64,000 nucleotides of DNA from Selaginella moellendorffii (GCF_000143415.4 NW_003314350.1:496001-560000); one strand, 5' to 3'; counted from the stretch's first letter, positions 1 through 12,664 are shown. Translations and numbers: made by a program. The notes: generated from the sequence alone by a model not told the origin.

Positions 1-259
1 GCCTGCTTGCTCGTGCTCGCCAAGAACCAGCACACGCGCCCTTCTCCTCTTCAAACCGAATGACGGGCTGCCACGGCCGTCACCCTGAAGGGCAGGAAAG
101 ATCCCCCGAATCTTTAAATCTGGATATTCTTTGGATATTTCATTTGTGACGGTTACAAAAGAAGAAAAAATGGATTTTGTTCTTACCAGCGGATAAAAGT
201 CTGTCCAGCGGGTGAAAATTCTTTCTGGGACAAAAACGAATGCGCTGCTGCTTGCTTGG

Positions 260-2686
260 CTACATTCGTCGCGACTTCATGGGAGGTTGATAATTCGGGT
301 TTTGCATCGCGTCTCTCCTCCTTCCCTGGAGAAATAAAACCAGCAAGAAAGTTTATAACGTACTGTTCTACCGAGGTGATGCTATGTGCTCTGCTAAGAG
401 CGAAAGAAAGAACGAAGTTTTTGTACCTGGTGTTGCTGGTGTTGATGGTGTTGATGCTGCTGCTGCTGCTGCTGCTGTTGTTGGTGATGAGCAACCTGCT
501 GGAGCTGCTGGCCTCTCTGGACGAACATATTCGCGGCGAGGCCGGCCATGGCTGGCTGAGCGCCCACGTTGAAAGCTCCCATGCTCGCAGTTTGTAGCCT
601 CTGCATTCCGACCAAGGGCATCTGCTGGTGGTGCATGGGACGAACCGCATTTGCAGTCGCACTAGCTGCGGCAGCTGATGCTGCTGACGCGGGGAGCGAG
701 TTGGAGGTCGACATCTGAGAGCCACGAAATGTGGAAACCATCAGAAAGCTGCTGCCACCACCACACTGCAGAGGGGAAAAAAAGGCTTGTTTTCTTTTCC
801 TGTCTCGTACCATCTGGGTGTTTTGGATGGAGCCACTGCCTTCGAAATCCGTGGAGCTATCCACGGGACGCGCAGGGTACTGCACAACTTTCTCGCCGGG
901 TTGGCCATAGACAAGTGCACTACCTTCCAAAATTGCGCATGGTTAGATGACCCCTCACGAAAGATAAAGCAAACAAATGGTTCTGATGAGAAAACGACGC
1001 ACTTACTTTCGACCAGGGAGGGGATCGCTTCGGAAATATCTGTACAGAAAAAAAAAAAAGGAAAACACAAGCAGAGGTCAGGGTGCGTACATCCACTACA
1101 AACTACAGATCGTACTCGTGATCCAGCGCTTGTGCTGCAGTTATACGCTTTACTGGGTCATACCTGCACGTCTCGAGAAGGTTAGACAGCAAGTACGCTT
1201 GTATACAGAGAGTTTACTCGAGCATTCGTGATAGCAAGTCGAATGCTAGGCCCTTCGGTTGGAGATTGACGACGGTGTGCAAACCAGGATTATCGCTGTA
1301 GGGACAGACCAGAAAAGGTGGCATAACGCGCAGGTGAAAGTAACGACACTTACTACTTTCGACTCTGGATTAGCTGACGGTTAGCTAACCAATGCGGCAA
1401 ATTGGAAAGCATCGGCCATCTTTCTGTTGTCGGATGACCTGCACATCGGACTCTCTCCATTAGAAACTTAAGCTCAAACAACACCAACCATCACCTAAGA
1501 CTTTGAAAATTTTGTCAAGTTGGTCCAGCTGAAGTAAAGGAAAACACACAGTTGGTGAATCAAACAGGTGGCGGATAGTACCTGAAACGGATTTGGGCCT
1601 GTTTTATCCTCTGCACCCTGGAAGAGAGGCTTCAAGGTCAAAAGCTCCGCAAAAATACATCCTACTGCCCACATATCTAGTGAGATATATGATTAAGGAA
1701 CGCATACGGCGTGATATAACAAAACGATCTTAGAAAGGATACCGACAGCACAGGTGTAGTGTTTAGCTCCGAGAAGAAGCTCGGGTGCCCTGTACCATAT
1801 CGTAACAACGACCTACAAAGTGAAAGAAAACTTCATGAAACAAAATGCAAAGAGGAGAAGTTAATACTCACCCCATTGTCAGATAAAGGCTTCAATGGCG
1901 CCTGATAAATTCTTGCGAGTCCAAAATCACCAATTTTGACAAGTCCTTGCTCGTCACCGTCCCCCGACACTCCCATAACCTGACGATCCCAATGAATACT
2001 CAAGTCAAGCGAGCGGAACGAAATTATAGACTCACTAATATGTTTGATGGTTTGAGATCTCGATGAATAATCCAGTTACTGCCAGCACGTAAGTGAGCTT
2101 CGGATTTAGCTAGTAGAAAACTTCACGAACCTATGAAGGTAATTGATTCCATTCAAAATTTGCCACAGCAAAGACTTGACGGTGTAGGGATTGATCTGGA
2201 AAAGTAGCTTCTCACGGTGGTGACGAATAATTTCCTGTCAAGAAGAAAGAAAAGAAAAACAGATGAAGAGAGGAAGAGTCAAGGAGTGCTCGAAAACTTA
2301 CATAAAGATCGTGCTCGGCATACTCAAATGCCAAATACAAAGACATATCCGCGTGATTGATGTGCACATCGACGAGTTTGACGACATTCTCGTGCATACA
2401 TTCCCTTAGCAGCTGCGCAAAAAAAAAAAAAAATCCAAACTTTAAGCGAGAATGCCGCCATTTCCCACAATCCACTGACCATAATCTCCCTAATCGCGGT
2501 CGGGGAGACGCCATCGCCCTCCTTGGACTGCTTAAACTTCTTAATCGCGATCTTCACGCCTCGATTCGACACGAGCTTACTCTTGGCCAGGTAGACGAGG
2601 CCGTAAGTGCCCTCCCCGATCTTCCCCAGGAGCTCGTACTGCTGGAGCCACGCCGGCCGCGCGCGCTTGGCGATCCCATCCGCCAT
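260..2686 (-). CDS. CDKE: Cyclin-dependent kinase E (CDK8 orthologue, Mediator kinase module)
   Basis: Complete 15-exon gene encoding 509 residues. Exons: 2686-2480, 2412-2302, 2234-2131, 2078-2036, 1979-1872, 1812-1743, 1676-1582, 1528-1495, 1438-1354, 1295-1218, 1163-1116, 1039-1007, 919-811, 765-427, 325-260; every junction is GT-AG and keeps phase. Seen: glycine loop GEGTYGLVY near residue 24, the plant CDKE signature SPTAIRE at about 61-67, catalytic HRDLKPSN near 146, DFG at 173-175, and a long C-terminal tail rich in Ala, Gln and His that ends in KSRRM. Known for the family: CDK8/CDKE pairs with cyclin C in the Mediator kinase module in the nucleus and phosphorylates RNA polymerase II regulators. 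The polyglutamine/histidine tract lies in exon 14. The intron between exons 13 and 14 is 45 bp and open in frame, so its retention would still give a protein. The plus-strand poly-Leu frame opposite the tail is only its antisense. Confidence 0.95.
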
Positions 2687-2832
2687 TCCCTCCCCCCTCC
2701 AAAAACCCTACCATTCAAGAGCCCTAGAAAACAGGGCCTACTATTAGGGCTTTTTTGAAACTTTAATTACTTTTTAATTTAATTTTTATTACAGTTTTTT
2801 ATTTTTAATTCTTAGCTTTAATTTTAATCTAA

Positions 2833-3850
2833 TTAATAAAAATATGTTTCTGATATATAACTAGCTTCCCGTTTCATCATGAGCATCTTATACATTTCAC
2901 GACATGTTCTTTTGTCAGGATCCAATAAGTTGCAAAATGCCTCAAACAAGAGCCATTCATCCTTCCAGTGAGTTATCAGCATCTGCTTGACGACTTTAGG
3001 GAACGGCTGGTACAAATTTCTGGTTGCTAGCTCAAACAGGGATATAACAGTATCTTTTTCGACTGGCTCAGTGTATATACTCTCTAGAGAAGCTTCGGCT
3101 AATTTTTTATCGTCCAATTTGATCAGGTTTCTCTTCATGGCATCCCCTTGTCAAGGTGGTGGATAAGGTGTGAAGTTGGGTTCACTGCCACCCCTGCCTC
3201 TACAGCTTGTTTCAGGACAGATACAATGCTCTCGGGGCCTATAGTACAATCCAATGCAGCCTGGTAAGCTTGTCCTTCATCACATATCTCAAGTGCTAAA
3301 CTGAGAGCCTTATCATATCTCATTCCTGAGAAAACATATTTGGCCTGTATTTTAACCCCCTTGGCTTTTGCCTCCAAACCCATAAACTCCCAACACGAAC
3401 TTCTTTCCAATACGTGTTCGTAAACATGTCGCTTTGCAGCGGCATTCGGATGCTCCTCGACAATCTTGCGGAAGATCTCCTCGCTGGCTGTTCACAGCAG
3501 CATCTTCTCAAACACCCCAATCTCGCGTTTGTAACCCAGAGCTTTCATTGTGTCCATGGCGTACAAGAACTTGGGAGGCAAAAGGATATGCAAGCGCTCT
3601 CCTGAAAGTCTCCTCTTCACATGTTTCGTCCAGAAATTCCAGAGCCGTGTATGCAAAACCTTCGTCAAGAAGCCTTCGGACCCCGCTGAGTTTGTGGAAA
3701 ACTAAAGCTTTCAATGGTGCTGCCTTGGCAAGAATATCATCAATCAGCTCGTCCGAGAAGAGTTCTTGACATTCCCTGTGAAGGATGCCAAGCCCACGGC
3801 ACAATTGGCTGTCCAATTCCACGTTTCCACAAACTTTCCATCATTCCAAA
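2833..3850 (-). pseudogene. Unrecognised gene family, copy A (degenerate)
   Basis: I do not recognise this family. The minus strand carries consecutive open stretches in different frames (about 3822-3508, 3520-3135, 3138-2833) that match, in order, the copy at 12858-13870. Shared landmarks are an ELDS.LC.GLG start, a CQELFSDELIDDIL segment, a LDE.C.EETF segment, a KIVEEHPN-like segment, DKALSLALE and AYQAALDC. The product would be helix-rich and soluble, of about 320 residues. Against copy C the frame breaks near 3545, and an in-frame TGA follows the VFEKMLL segment near 3507. Upstream, the start region lacks about 11 bases present in copy C. No introns with good splice sites repair these breaks, so I infer a pseudogene. 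Confidence 0.5.
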
Positions 3851-5439
3851 CCTACCACCTTCTTTAGACTAATTTAAATTACCCCTCAATATATAATTTG
3901 GCCTTTGTAGTGGGAAGCATGGCCGACAACGTTGGACTACATGACTACTGCCTTGTTTAAGTGCAAGGCTTTTTCAATTGCACCAAGCTTCACTGGGGTC
4001 GAAAGTAAGGGTCATACAGGAACTTCTACTTATTTTGGCTTAGCTTGCAAGATAATTGCATCAGTTGGCCAGCTAATTGCTACCTAGTGGCTATGATGAA
4101 TCACTCTCTTGCATGGAATGTTCATCTTCCAGTGGGGAGTCTAGCATCGAGGAGGAAGAGTTGCAGTGTTGCAGAAGGAAGAGCAGTGTCAATATAAACT
4201 AAAAGAGCTACACCTTCAACATCAATTATTGCACACTTGATAGACAAATCTATATTGCTCCTAATATTTTCCTCATTGAGAGGGTAAATGAAAAACTTGA
4301 CCCCCACAATATGGTTTTCATTATATAATGACTTTTTATTCTATGTGTTTTTTACTATAAATAACATATAGTTTTCTCAAGTATTATTCTGAAAATGGAG
4401 TTAATCTATATTTCAACATACATAACGTTGTGGTGTATTATATATGTAATATAAAACTAGAACACTATGGTTTTCAATGTAGATAACATGTGATTCTCTC
4501 AAGTATAATTTTAAAACCAGAACACAATCTGGTTTTCATGTGTACTACATGTACTGAAATACAATATGGTTTTTAATGTAAATAACCATATAAATAATCA
4601 TATGGTTTACACTATCTAATACACTATATAATGATTTCTTCAAACATTTTGAAACTCAATATAGTTTTTGTTGTACATGACAATATGATTATCTAGAGCA
4701 CTATTAAAAAACTGATACACAATCTAGTTTTCAATTGAGGCTCAAATCTTAGTTATCTTAGCAAAGCCCCATTCTTTGACCATGGCACTTCTTCTCTGCT
4801 CAGCCATGGCAACAGCATGGTGGGGGCATGGTCATGGGACTTCTCTGTTATCAATGTCCACCGACCAGTCCAGTTTGTAGTTCCAGGCCGAGGACGTATC
4901 CTTGAATGTGTTCACCACGCAAACCTGGTGTCGAGCTTTGGAGCGATAAGGATGGCAATCCTGCTCAGCCATGGCACTGGCTAGTGCCATGGGACTTGCA
5001 CTACAGCTTCACTTTTTTCTTGAGAACCTGCACCAATCCCGTAGCAATGCTAAGGTGCCAGTGCCGCATTGGCAGCGCTATGACTATGCTGCCACATCCA
5101 CACGATGGCGGCCCCATTCCTTTCATGAGCGTGTGGCACTGGCCAAGCAGGATCTAGCAAACAAGGCCGAGTCATTTTTTTTTTCCTGTTTTTTTTTTGT
5201 GTTTCTTCAATATAGCCTAAAACATAACCTTTTTAAAGTATGGTGATCTTGAGCAAGTTCATCTCGTCAACGGCTAGAAAGTTGGTAGTGCCAGAGGGCA
5301 CCACGGGGATTCCAAACTAGCATATGAACCATGTAAAAAAATAATTGATCTTGTAATTGTAATTAGAATGTCCAACAAAATCATAAAAGTTGGCATATAA
5401 TTTTTTTCCTATTTATGGCCACCACCACGGAGTATTTAA
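3851..5439. other. Gene-poor stretch with decayed AT-rich repeats
   Basis: No supportable gene. Positions about 4300-4740 hold diverged AT-rich repeat units (see separate entry). Positions 4780-5160 are less AT-rich and contain several CCATGGCA-like words, but only short open frames with no recognisable product. A poly-T run sits near 5175-5200. Confidence 0.5.
4300..4740. repeat. Diverged AT-rich tandem repeat
   Basis: A motif resembling ACACAATATGGTTTTCA recurs with variation near 4306, 4458, 4520, 4560, 4650 and 4710, spaced by about 40-100 bp, separated by ATAA-rich DNA. This looks like an old, degenerated tandem array. No coding signal is visible. Confidence 0.4.
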
Positions 5440-5925
5440 TGTCCAATTTCTGCCTCTATAGCCTTTTTAGGACAGAGGCAATGCTATCTACTACAATGGC
5501 AGAAGCATGACAAGTTTTTCTTATCTCCTTGATGCCAAAACAACAAAACTCCCAACACAATCTTCTCTCCAATGAGTACTTGTAAACATGTATACCTGCA
5601 GCGACAGTAATCATCTCGCAGAAGATCTTCTTGCTGGCTGTCCATGACAGCTCTTGTGTTTGTAACCCAAAGTTTTTATTGTTTCCACGGCATACAAAAA
5701 TCTAGGAGGCTCATATGGACAAAAGGATATGTCTTCACTCCAGGAATTCCAGAGCTGTGTGTGCCAAGGACAGACCATTGTGTTAGGGTGTCTCTTCCCA
5801 ATGAGCTTAAAAACCAACACTTGCAGTGCTGCCTTGCCAAGAATTATATCAATCAGCTCATCTGAAAGGAGTTCTTGACATTCATGCCAAGCGCTACAAC
5901 ATGTCCCACTCCAACTGAGATACGC
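5440..5925 (-). pseudogene. Unrecognised gene family, copy B (internally deleted)
   Basis: A shorter, more decayed relative of the copies at 2833-3850 and 12858-13870. The stretch at 5455-5510 matches the AYQAALDC/VL.QAV region, 5590-5690 matches the region around IFR.IVEEHP and TMKTLGYKR, and 5840-5890 matches the ECQELLSDELIDIIL segment. The intervening parts are shortened and the frame is broken several times. It lies between copy A and the gap at 7074, in the same orientation, so the family spread by tandem duplication. Confidence 0.5.
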
Positions 5926-7073
5926 AAAAAGAGGCTGGTAAATAGCACACTTTTGCTTTACCAACTTACATTGGAAAACATGCTTCAAACCTTGGATGGT
6001 GATAGGTTTCTGATATGTGGTACAGATTCTGTTGGAATGCCAAAAGCTCAAAGTGGGTTAATGATTTATTTTCTCCTCATCAAACCATTGTCCACCAAAA
6101 CATCAATTATAACTTTCTTAGATGGAAACAACAATTCATCTCAATCTTCCTTCAGAGATAAAAGGAAATGAAAATGAGCCATTCTAGTGTGAGATAGTTG
6201 TAAAAACATTTGCTTTTGTGCTCTTTCTGATCCTAGTCAAAATTGAGGCCCTAGTCAAAATTGAGGAATCTCACGTGATGGAGAATCATTGGGGGAGGTT
6301 GGCACTTCAGCTAGAGTGACTTGAATTTAAGCTGGAGTTAGAGTAACTAGTGTTTGAGGAACAATTGGTTTTGTGGGAGTTTGATTCATTGAATGAAATC
6401 CTTTATAGAACTGCAAACAACTTTTGGTTTATAATTGTGTTTGAACATACATGGAAAAAAACTTTGAAAAAGTAGACTGGACTTAATTGTGAATACTAAT
6501 AAATACATCTAGCATCCATACAAGATAAAGTTTCGATGTAATCTCAAGAACCAAGCTTTGATAGGATCTAAATTATGCTAGAAAAGCAAAAACAGACTTG
6601 GTTAAAATTTGATATCCTTTGATTTGTCTATGGGTCAATTTAAAAGTGGGGTTGTGTCACAAATGTAATTATGGGTATCAAACGTTATTTGCTGGCAGTA
6701 TTTTTAAATATTCTTCTTGTACTACCACAATGACAAAAAATTAATACTACTCGAACCTTTATCAATCTTCATTTAAATTAGTTGAGAAATTGATCTTCCA
6801 TGAAGAACATATGAATATAGTTCCTATGTGTTATTAATTAAACATACTTAAAATGGTTAGAAAGACTCAATTATTCACAAAGTGAGACATTTATTGAGTA
6901 TGGATTCCTTTACACATGTAAATTCTACTTTCATAATAGGTATAATGTCAAAAGCACATATAAATTGTCATCTACCTATCCTATAATAGTGAAAACCACA
7001 TATAAATTCCTATAATAATTAATTATAGGGTATACCCATCTTGTGAAGGAATATCCCATGGAAAACACTAAAA
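5926..7073. other. No gene seen
   Basis: AT-rich sequence with only short open frames. I see no conserved motif, splice-supported exon or structured repeat here. It ends at an assembly gap. Confidence 0.5.
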
Positions 7074-7173
7074 NNNNNNNNNNNNNNNNNNNNNNNNNNN
7101 NNNNNNNNNNNNNNNNNNNNNNNNNNNNNNNNNNNNNNNNNNNNNNNNNNNNNNNNNNNNNNNNNNNNNNNNN
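7074..7173. other. Assembly gap (100 N)
   Basis: Exactly 100 N, the conventional placeholder for a gap of unknown size. It falls inside the duplicated block that precedes the broken gamma-glutamyl peptidase copy, so the missing DNA probably holds most of a fourth copy of the unrecognised family. Confidence 0.95.
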
Positions 7174-7312
7174 ACACCCTTGGAATCATCACAAGAGTTT
7201 TGTGTGAAGGCTGGCAAGCCTGAGGCACATATGGCTGTCCAATTGCACGTCTTTCTACCACCAACAAAAGAAGCCCCTTCACCATCTCCTCGGGACTTTG
7301 CACCCTCTGTTT
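7174..7312 (-). pseudogene. Unrecognised gene family, copy D (5' remnant beside the gap)
   Basis: Positions 7218-7268 read GGCTGTCCAATT followed by a TTCTACCACCA word, matching the start region of copy C (13822-13860) and more loosely copy A (3800-3835). The rest of the copy would lie in the gap at 7074-7173. Its order relative to the downstream peptidase relic is the same as in the block 12858-14936. Confidence 0.45.
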
Positions 7313-7840
7313 TCAATATTTATACATACATGTGTTTCCATAATTTATAGTGTTTCCTTCAGGAAATTCTGGAAGTTGCTCTTCTAGCGAAGCTTTTGCT
7401 TCATTGACTTCAGTGATCTCTGCGGCAGAAGCATCACAGTGATGCACAGCAATGTCATTCGTGAGACTGAACGCCAAGAATGTGATCCGGATCCTCCACT
7501 GCAAACATCTCCACTCTCATATTCTGGGACAAGCCAAGTAGTGTTCCTCTTTGCGCACTGCTCTCATTTAGAAAGATGATCAAGAGATGGTATGATGAAG
7601 CATACTTAACTTGATCGCACAATTTGCATGACTAGCAGTCCTTTTGTTTCATTTCAGCTGAAAGTAGGGTACATTTCTTTCGATCAATCTAAAAGTTGCA
7701 AAGATTTTACCTGGACCAGGTGGCTGAAGAAAACGTTTATTTTAAATTGCAAATAGCTTGATCCATGCCTCGCTGGTTCTCTGACACAACAAAGCCACTG
7801 TAATCAACCAATTGCTGCTAGCTGGAGAAAATGGATCAGG
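7313..7840 (-). pseudogene. Gamma-glutamyl peptidase relic
   Basis: Collinear with the intact gene at 13967-14936. Positions 7360-7420 match its last exon (TEVNEAKASLEEQLPEF against TEANEAKASLEAA). Positions 7460-7570 match the exon holding the FAVEDHILGIQGH region but are scrambled. Positions 7645-7830 match the middle exon, an intron and the end of exon 1. Frameshifts and deletions abound, no GGP open frame remains, and the 5' part is missing. The Ty3/gypsy element begins 20 bp beyond the last recognisable base. I infer a tandem duplicate that decayed. Confidence 0.75.
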
Positions 7841-7859
7841 TTTAATTTTAATATAGAAT

Positions 7860-8033
7860 TGTGAGTGCATGGAATATGGAAAGGGAATATAGAAATGTGC
7901 ATATCAATTAGCCCAAAAACCTTAGCTTATATACAGGAGCGAGTGGTCCGGATTGAAACCAATCCGACGGCTACCAAAATCCACTATGCTAATATTAGTA
8001 TACGGCATCATAACCGTACACTTGGCCCTCACA
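7860..8033 (-). repeat. LTR of copy 1 (3' LTR in element orientation)
   Basis: 174 bp with TGTGAG...CTCACA ends. It differs from its partner at 12665-12838 by eight substitutions, all of them transitions. This LTR is very short for a Ty3/gypsy element. Confidence 0.93.
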
Positions 8034-8065
8034 TCATCCCCTCCTCTCGGAATAATGGAAGGCCA

Positions 8066-11000
8066 TCAGGGTTCTCTTGTAGATGGGCCGGGATCTGGAG
8101 GAATGTCAGGAGGAGGCATCGGCGGATCTGTAGACGGTATTAACTGCTCCTGATCCCTTTGTATGAAGTGTTTTAATCGCTGCACATGCACAATCTCCGG
8201 AGGATCGGCCTGCTGGACGTCATGCCGAACCTCATAAACTTGCAGTCCAACTTGCCGCAACACCCGATACGGTCCTTTCCACTGCGCAAGGAGCCCCTTA
8301 GATAAACCACGTACCGTAAGATGGGGAAAACGGACTAACACCAAATCATCCACTTTGTACTCCGTAGGTGGACGATGATGGGAGTTGTAGCGCCGTTGTT
8401 GTCCCACTTGTACGCGGCCTAAGTGTTCGGCAGACTCTGCTCAGACAAGTGGAAGAATGCTGGTCAAATATTGATCCCATGACCTAGCATCAGGAGCTCA
8501 TGGCAATTGCGAAGGTAAACCCAACTCTGTTGGTAATATTGGATCATGACCATATAGAAGTTTATATGGTGAAGCACCAACAGAACTCTGCACCCCTGTG
8601 ACATATGCATACCGAAGAAATGGCAAATAACCATCCCAGTCCGAATGCTGAAAGTTCACATACTTCGCAATCATCCCTTTGAATGTTCGAACGAGCCGTT
8701 CCACTAGACCGTCTGATTGTGGATGATAAGCACTCGTAAAAGTGTGGCGTATCCCCAACCGAGATGTCAAAACATGAAATACCTCAGCCATAAATGCAGG
8801 ACCATTATCCGAAAGAATCCGCTCTGGACAAGAATGCTGGAACACCACTTGATTGAGGAGGAAGTATCCAACAGTAGTTGCAGAGGCACTAACCAGAGCA
8901 CCAACTTCCACCCAACGAGTCAAGTAGTCAGAAGCAATAATAACATACTCATTGCCAGCAGTCGATCGTGGAAAAGGTCCCATAAGATCAAACGCCACCA
9001 ACTCAAACGGATGGGAAACTACAATTGACTCCAACCGTCCTTTCGCAGCACAAGGGGGAGTATTACGAGCTTGGCACCAAACGCAACTACGCACATACCG
9101 GATAATATCACGTCGCATCTCCGGCCAATAGAAAGACCTACGCAGCTTCTCAGTGACACGACAGTGTCCCATATGCCCACCTAGAACAGGAGAATCATGG
9201 TAGGCATGGAGAAACCGCGGAATAAACACCGAAGGCACCACCAACCGTAAATGATCATTAGGATCCGTCCCCACAAAATAAAGAAGGCCATCTTCAAGGC
9301 GATATTGAGAATGTAAATGCCGGAAAGGCAAGTCATCAGTAAGTGATGCAGGATTCTCAAACCCATCTCGAAGCCTTCGAATCCATGGCTCAATCTTTTG
9401 AGCCTCGCGAACCTTATCAAGAGAAGGTAAATCTTGCTCTACGCCCTGTGGACACTAAACGTCAAGGACAGCAACCGCTGGCAGCACAGAATCCTCATCT
9501 AGAAAATCCACAGACGCTGGAACAACAGGTTCGTCAGAAACATGAGAAGTGAGTGGAGAAAGAAGAGGAGCTCGAAAAAGGGCATCAGCATCAGCCATAG
9601 AACTCCCTGGGCGATGAACAACATCGGAATCATATATCTGAAGCTTCAAAGCTCATCGAGCCGTACGACCAACCAGGTCCTTCCGCTTCAATAATGAAGT
9701 AACAGCAGCATGGTCACCTTCAAGTAACGTCTGAGAACCATGTAGATATGCATGAAGTTTCTCGAAACCCCAGACTGCTGCTAAACACTCCTTCTCCGTC
9801 GTGGAGTAGTTTAGCTCCGCTGGTTGTAATGTACGGCTTATGTATGCAATGGGATGGCCCTGACCAGGCACACTCGAGCTCTCTTGCATCAACACACCTC
9901 CAAGACCAATGTCAGAAGCATCTACACGCAAAATAAAAGGTTGAGTGTAGTCAGGATATGCCAAAACCGGAGGAGTCATCAATAGCTCTTTGAGATCCAC
10001 GAACGCCCGCTCACAATCTGGAGACCAGATGAAAGATGACGTTGATGACTTCAGCAACGCTCGCAATGGTGTAGTGCGATCGGAAAGATGATCCACAAAA
10101 CGACCGAGATACTGCACCTTACCCAAAAAGCATTGCACATCATTCACACACTTCGGAGTAGGGAACTTTAGAACAGCCACAAGTTTGTCAGGATCAACTT
10201 GCAAACCCTCACGAGAAATACAGTACCCAAGATAAGTTGTGTCCTTAGACCCAAACACACACTTTGACTGCTTCAGCTTTAAACCAACATCACGTAGCCG
10301 ATCCAACACTTTACAAACATCACGAACGTGCCCCTCCCACGTCCCCTATGAGTGGATCAAGACATCATCAATGAAGTCAGCAGTCACCTCCGGCATATCG
10401 CAAAGAACCTCGTCCATCATCCGTTGGAAAGTTGCTGGAGCATTGTTCAAACCAAACGGCATCACCAAGAACTCGTACAAACCAAATGGTGTACGAAATG
10501 CAGTCTTAGGAATATCTTCTTCGGCCATCAGTACTTGCCAATACCCAGAAGCAAGATTTAGCTTGGTGAACCAACGACTTCACCCCAGACGATCCAAGAG
10601 ATCAGCAATGTGAGGAAGAGGATACACATCTGGGATCGTCACTTCGTTTAACGGACGATAGTCGATGCAGAAACGAATACTCCCATCAGGCTTCGTCACA
10701 AGATGAGTTTCACATGCCCAAGGACTCCGCGACTTCCGAATAACACCCTTTTCCAGCATTTCCTTGACGTCTGCTTGTAAAATTTTGATCTCCTTAGGTG
10801 GCCGACGACGAATAGGAACCTTGATTGGACGAGCATCCCCGGTTGGAATCGGATGACGTGTGGCAATCTTGGCCCCAGATGATAGGTCAAATTCAAAGAG
10901 ATCAGAATACTCCTTCATGAGCCGGTCAACTGCTGCAACACAAAGATCGTCGGAGGGATCGGAAAAGGGAAAAGCAGAACAAAATGGAAACACAGAAGGA

Positions 11001-11652
11001 AAAAGTGGGGGAACAAAAGTAATGGAAGCAGAGGTAGAAGTAGAGGGACGAAGGGGTATGGAAGTGAGAGGAATGGATGAAACATAAGGAAGTATGAGAC
11101 AAGGGGGAGAAGCCTCAAAATCACACTTGGCATGATTGCGCTGCAACCAATCCATACCAAGAATGAGGTCAAAAGCTTGACTCGGCACCACCCGCAACGA
11201 CTGCAACTCAAGCTCGAGATCACCCACACGCACAACCAGGTCCACCTCATCCCGTGCACATGCATGTGTACGGCCGTTGCCATAAAGAATGAAAACTAGT
11301 TCTGCCGCACGACGCAAGTGTAGATGATAACGTGTGGCAACAGGTCGAGCAATAGAAGATTATCAACCAACACGGAGAGAATAATAGGAGACCTCTTGTT
11401 ATAAAAACGAGCTTGGAAAGTAAACACTGGATGAACTGGTGCCGAGTGAACCCCTTGATGATACTCCCGAAAGAAAGATGGAGGGGTCACTGATTTATTC
11501 GCACAAGGTCCCTCCATTACTCGCGCGACTCCTCGTTTCCCGGATGCATCTTGGTGTCCAGACCTTCCACTGCAGCAGCACCCAGGGGACGTTGCTGACG
11601 CCAAGGTCTCCACCCAGGAAATGGAGGTCGCCAATCTGGAAAATGACGGCAA
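8066..11652 (-). pseudogene. pol of Ty3/gypsy copy 1 (protease, RT, RNase H, integrase; broken)
   Basis: Read on minus: a protease region (11450-11150) in which a 14-bp deletion removes the Asp-Thr-Gly active site that copy 2 keeps; RT (about 10850-10350) with YRPLNEVTIPDVYPLPH, LMPFGLNNAPATFQ-like and FIDD motifs; RNase H (about 10000-9700) with DASDIGLGGVL and a TEKECLA motif; integrase (9330-8500) with an H-H-C-C zinc finger, an SDNGPAF segment and a DGLVERLVRT segment; and a C-terminal GPYRVL. In-frame stops relative to copy 2 lie at 10580, 10346, 9653, 9455 and 8498, and at 8441 in both copies. Four of the five private stops are C-to-T type changes (CGA to TGA twice, TGG to TGA, CAG to TAG). 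Confidence 0.9.
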
Positions 11653-12431
11653 CGCTGATAAGTATGACCAACTTCATCACACGCCCAGCAGCGAACATCA
11701 CGGCCACGACCACGTCCTCGCGCTTGTCCTTGGACTCGAGCAGCAGCAGCATCAACCTCCATTGGAACAGGACCATCACCCATAGGAAGTGGAGCGGAAG
11801 GACGTGCAGCGAGAAGTGGAAGAGGCGACGTCTCATAACGTTGTGCCAAGCGACGAGCATCGTCAAGGGTGGCAGGAGCAAGTGCATGCACAAGTTTGAC
11901 AAGATCTTGACGAAGTGCTGGCCACAACATTCCTAGCTTGATCCGCTCCGACATATTTGGCTCCGCACGAAGCAAAAGACTTCGGAAACGAACGCCAAAC
12001 TGCATCTGGCGAAGACGATGCAATTGTTGGAAAGCATCATCACAATCATCGGCATGTCCGAAGGCGCGTTTGAAGACGTCCAGGAGAACACTCCAATCCC
12101 CACGAGTGGCTGTGCTCAAACCATTGTACCACTGCAACGCCGTCCCTTGGAGACATGTGGGAAACTCACGCAACTATCGAGCATCATCCCAAGAATGATA
12201 TGTGGCAATCACCGTAAAGTGATCGAACTAATGGTACACGTCATCCCCAGGATTCCCGCGAAAGAACTCCGGCCGAACGCGAGGATTGGCACCAAGAGCA
12301 GGAGGAGCTGTACCACGTGCCGTGAACGCCGCCATCAACTGAGTTTGGTTGTTCAATTGCAAGCGCATAGCATCAAGCAATTGAACCAACTGCTACTCTA
12401 GAGTCAAAGGAGGAGATTGCGGATCGGCCAT
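11517..12431 (-). pseudogene. gag of Ty3/gypsy copy 1 (broken)
   Basis: Matches the intact gag of copy 2 (38027-38959). The start ATG is kept at 12431. Stops appear early (a CAG to TAG in the LEQQ segment near 12396, and a TGG to TAG near 12228), and an 18-bp in-frame deletion removes the GPSESV segment. A CCHC zinc knuckle (C-W-A-C-D-E-V-G-H-T-Y-x-x-C) is still readable near 11670. The protease frame overlaps the end of gag in the -1 frame. Confidence 0.88.
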
Positions 12432-12664
12432 GAAGATGAACGAAAAAGAAAGAGCAAAAGAAGAGAAATGACAAAAAAGCTGGAAAGAAATGGTAGATCT
12501 AGACAATGCAAAAGCTAAATTTAAACCAAAATTCTAAAAGGAAAGAACAAAAGAAAGGAAATGGAAAAAGCTAGATTTAGACGATGCAAAAGCTAGATCT
12601 AAACCGAAATCCCAAATCCAAGCACTCCCCAGGGACAATCAAAGGTGCCCCTCACCTCCACCAA

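Noticed and set aside
256-597. Plus-strand frame with a poly-Leu run resembling a membrane protein
   Set aside because: It is antisense to the Gln/His-rich exon 14 of CDKE, whose exon chain closes perfectly on the other strand.
7865-8153. Short plus-strand frames starting MHGIWKGN, repeated at 12670 and 34368
   Set aside because: They lie in the LTRs and flanking integrase end of the Ty3/gypsy elements and recur only because the LTR does.
8066-8500. Chromodomain at the integrase end (chromovirus)
   Set aside because: A GPY/F motif is present but the following sequence is Pro-rich with no chromodomain motif.
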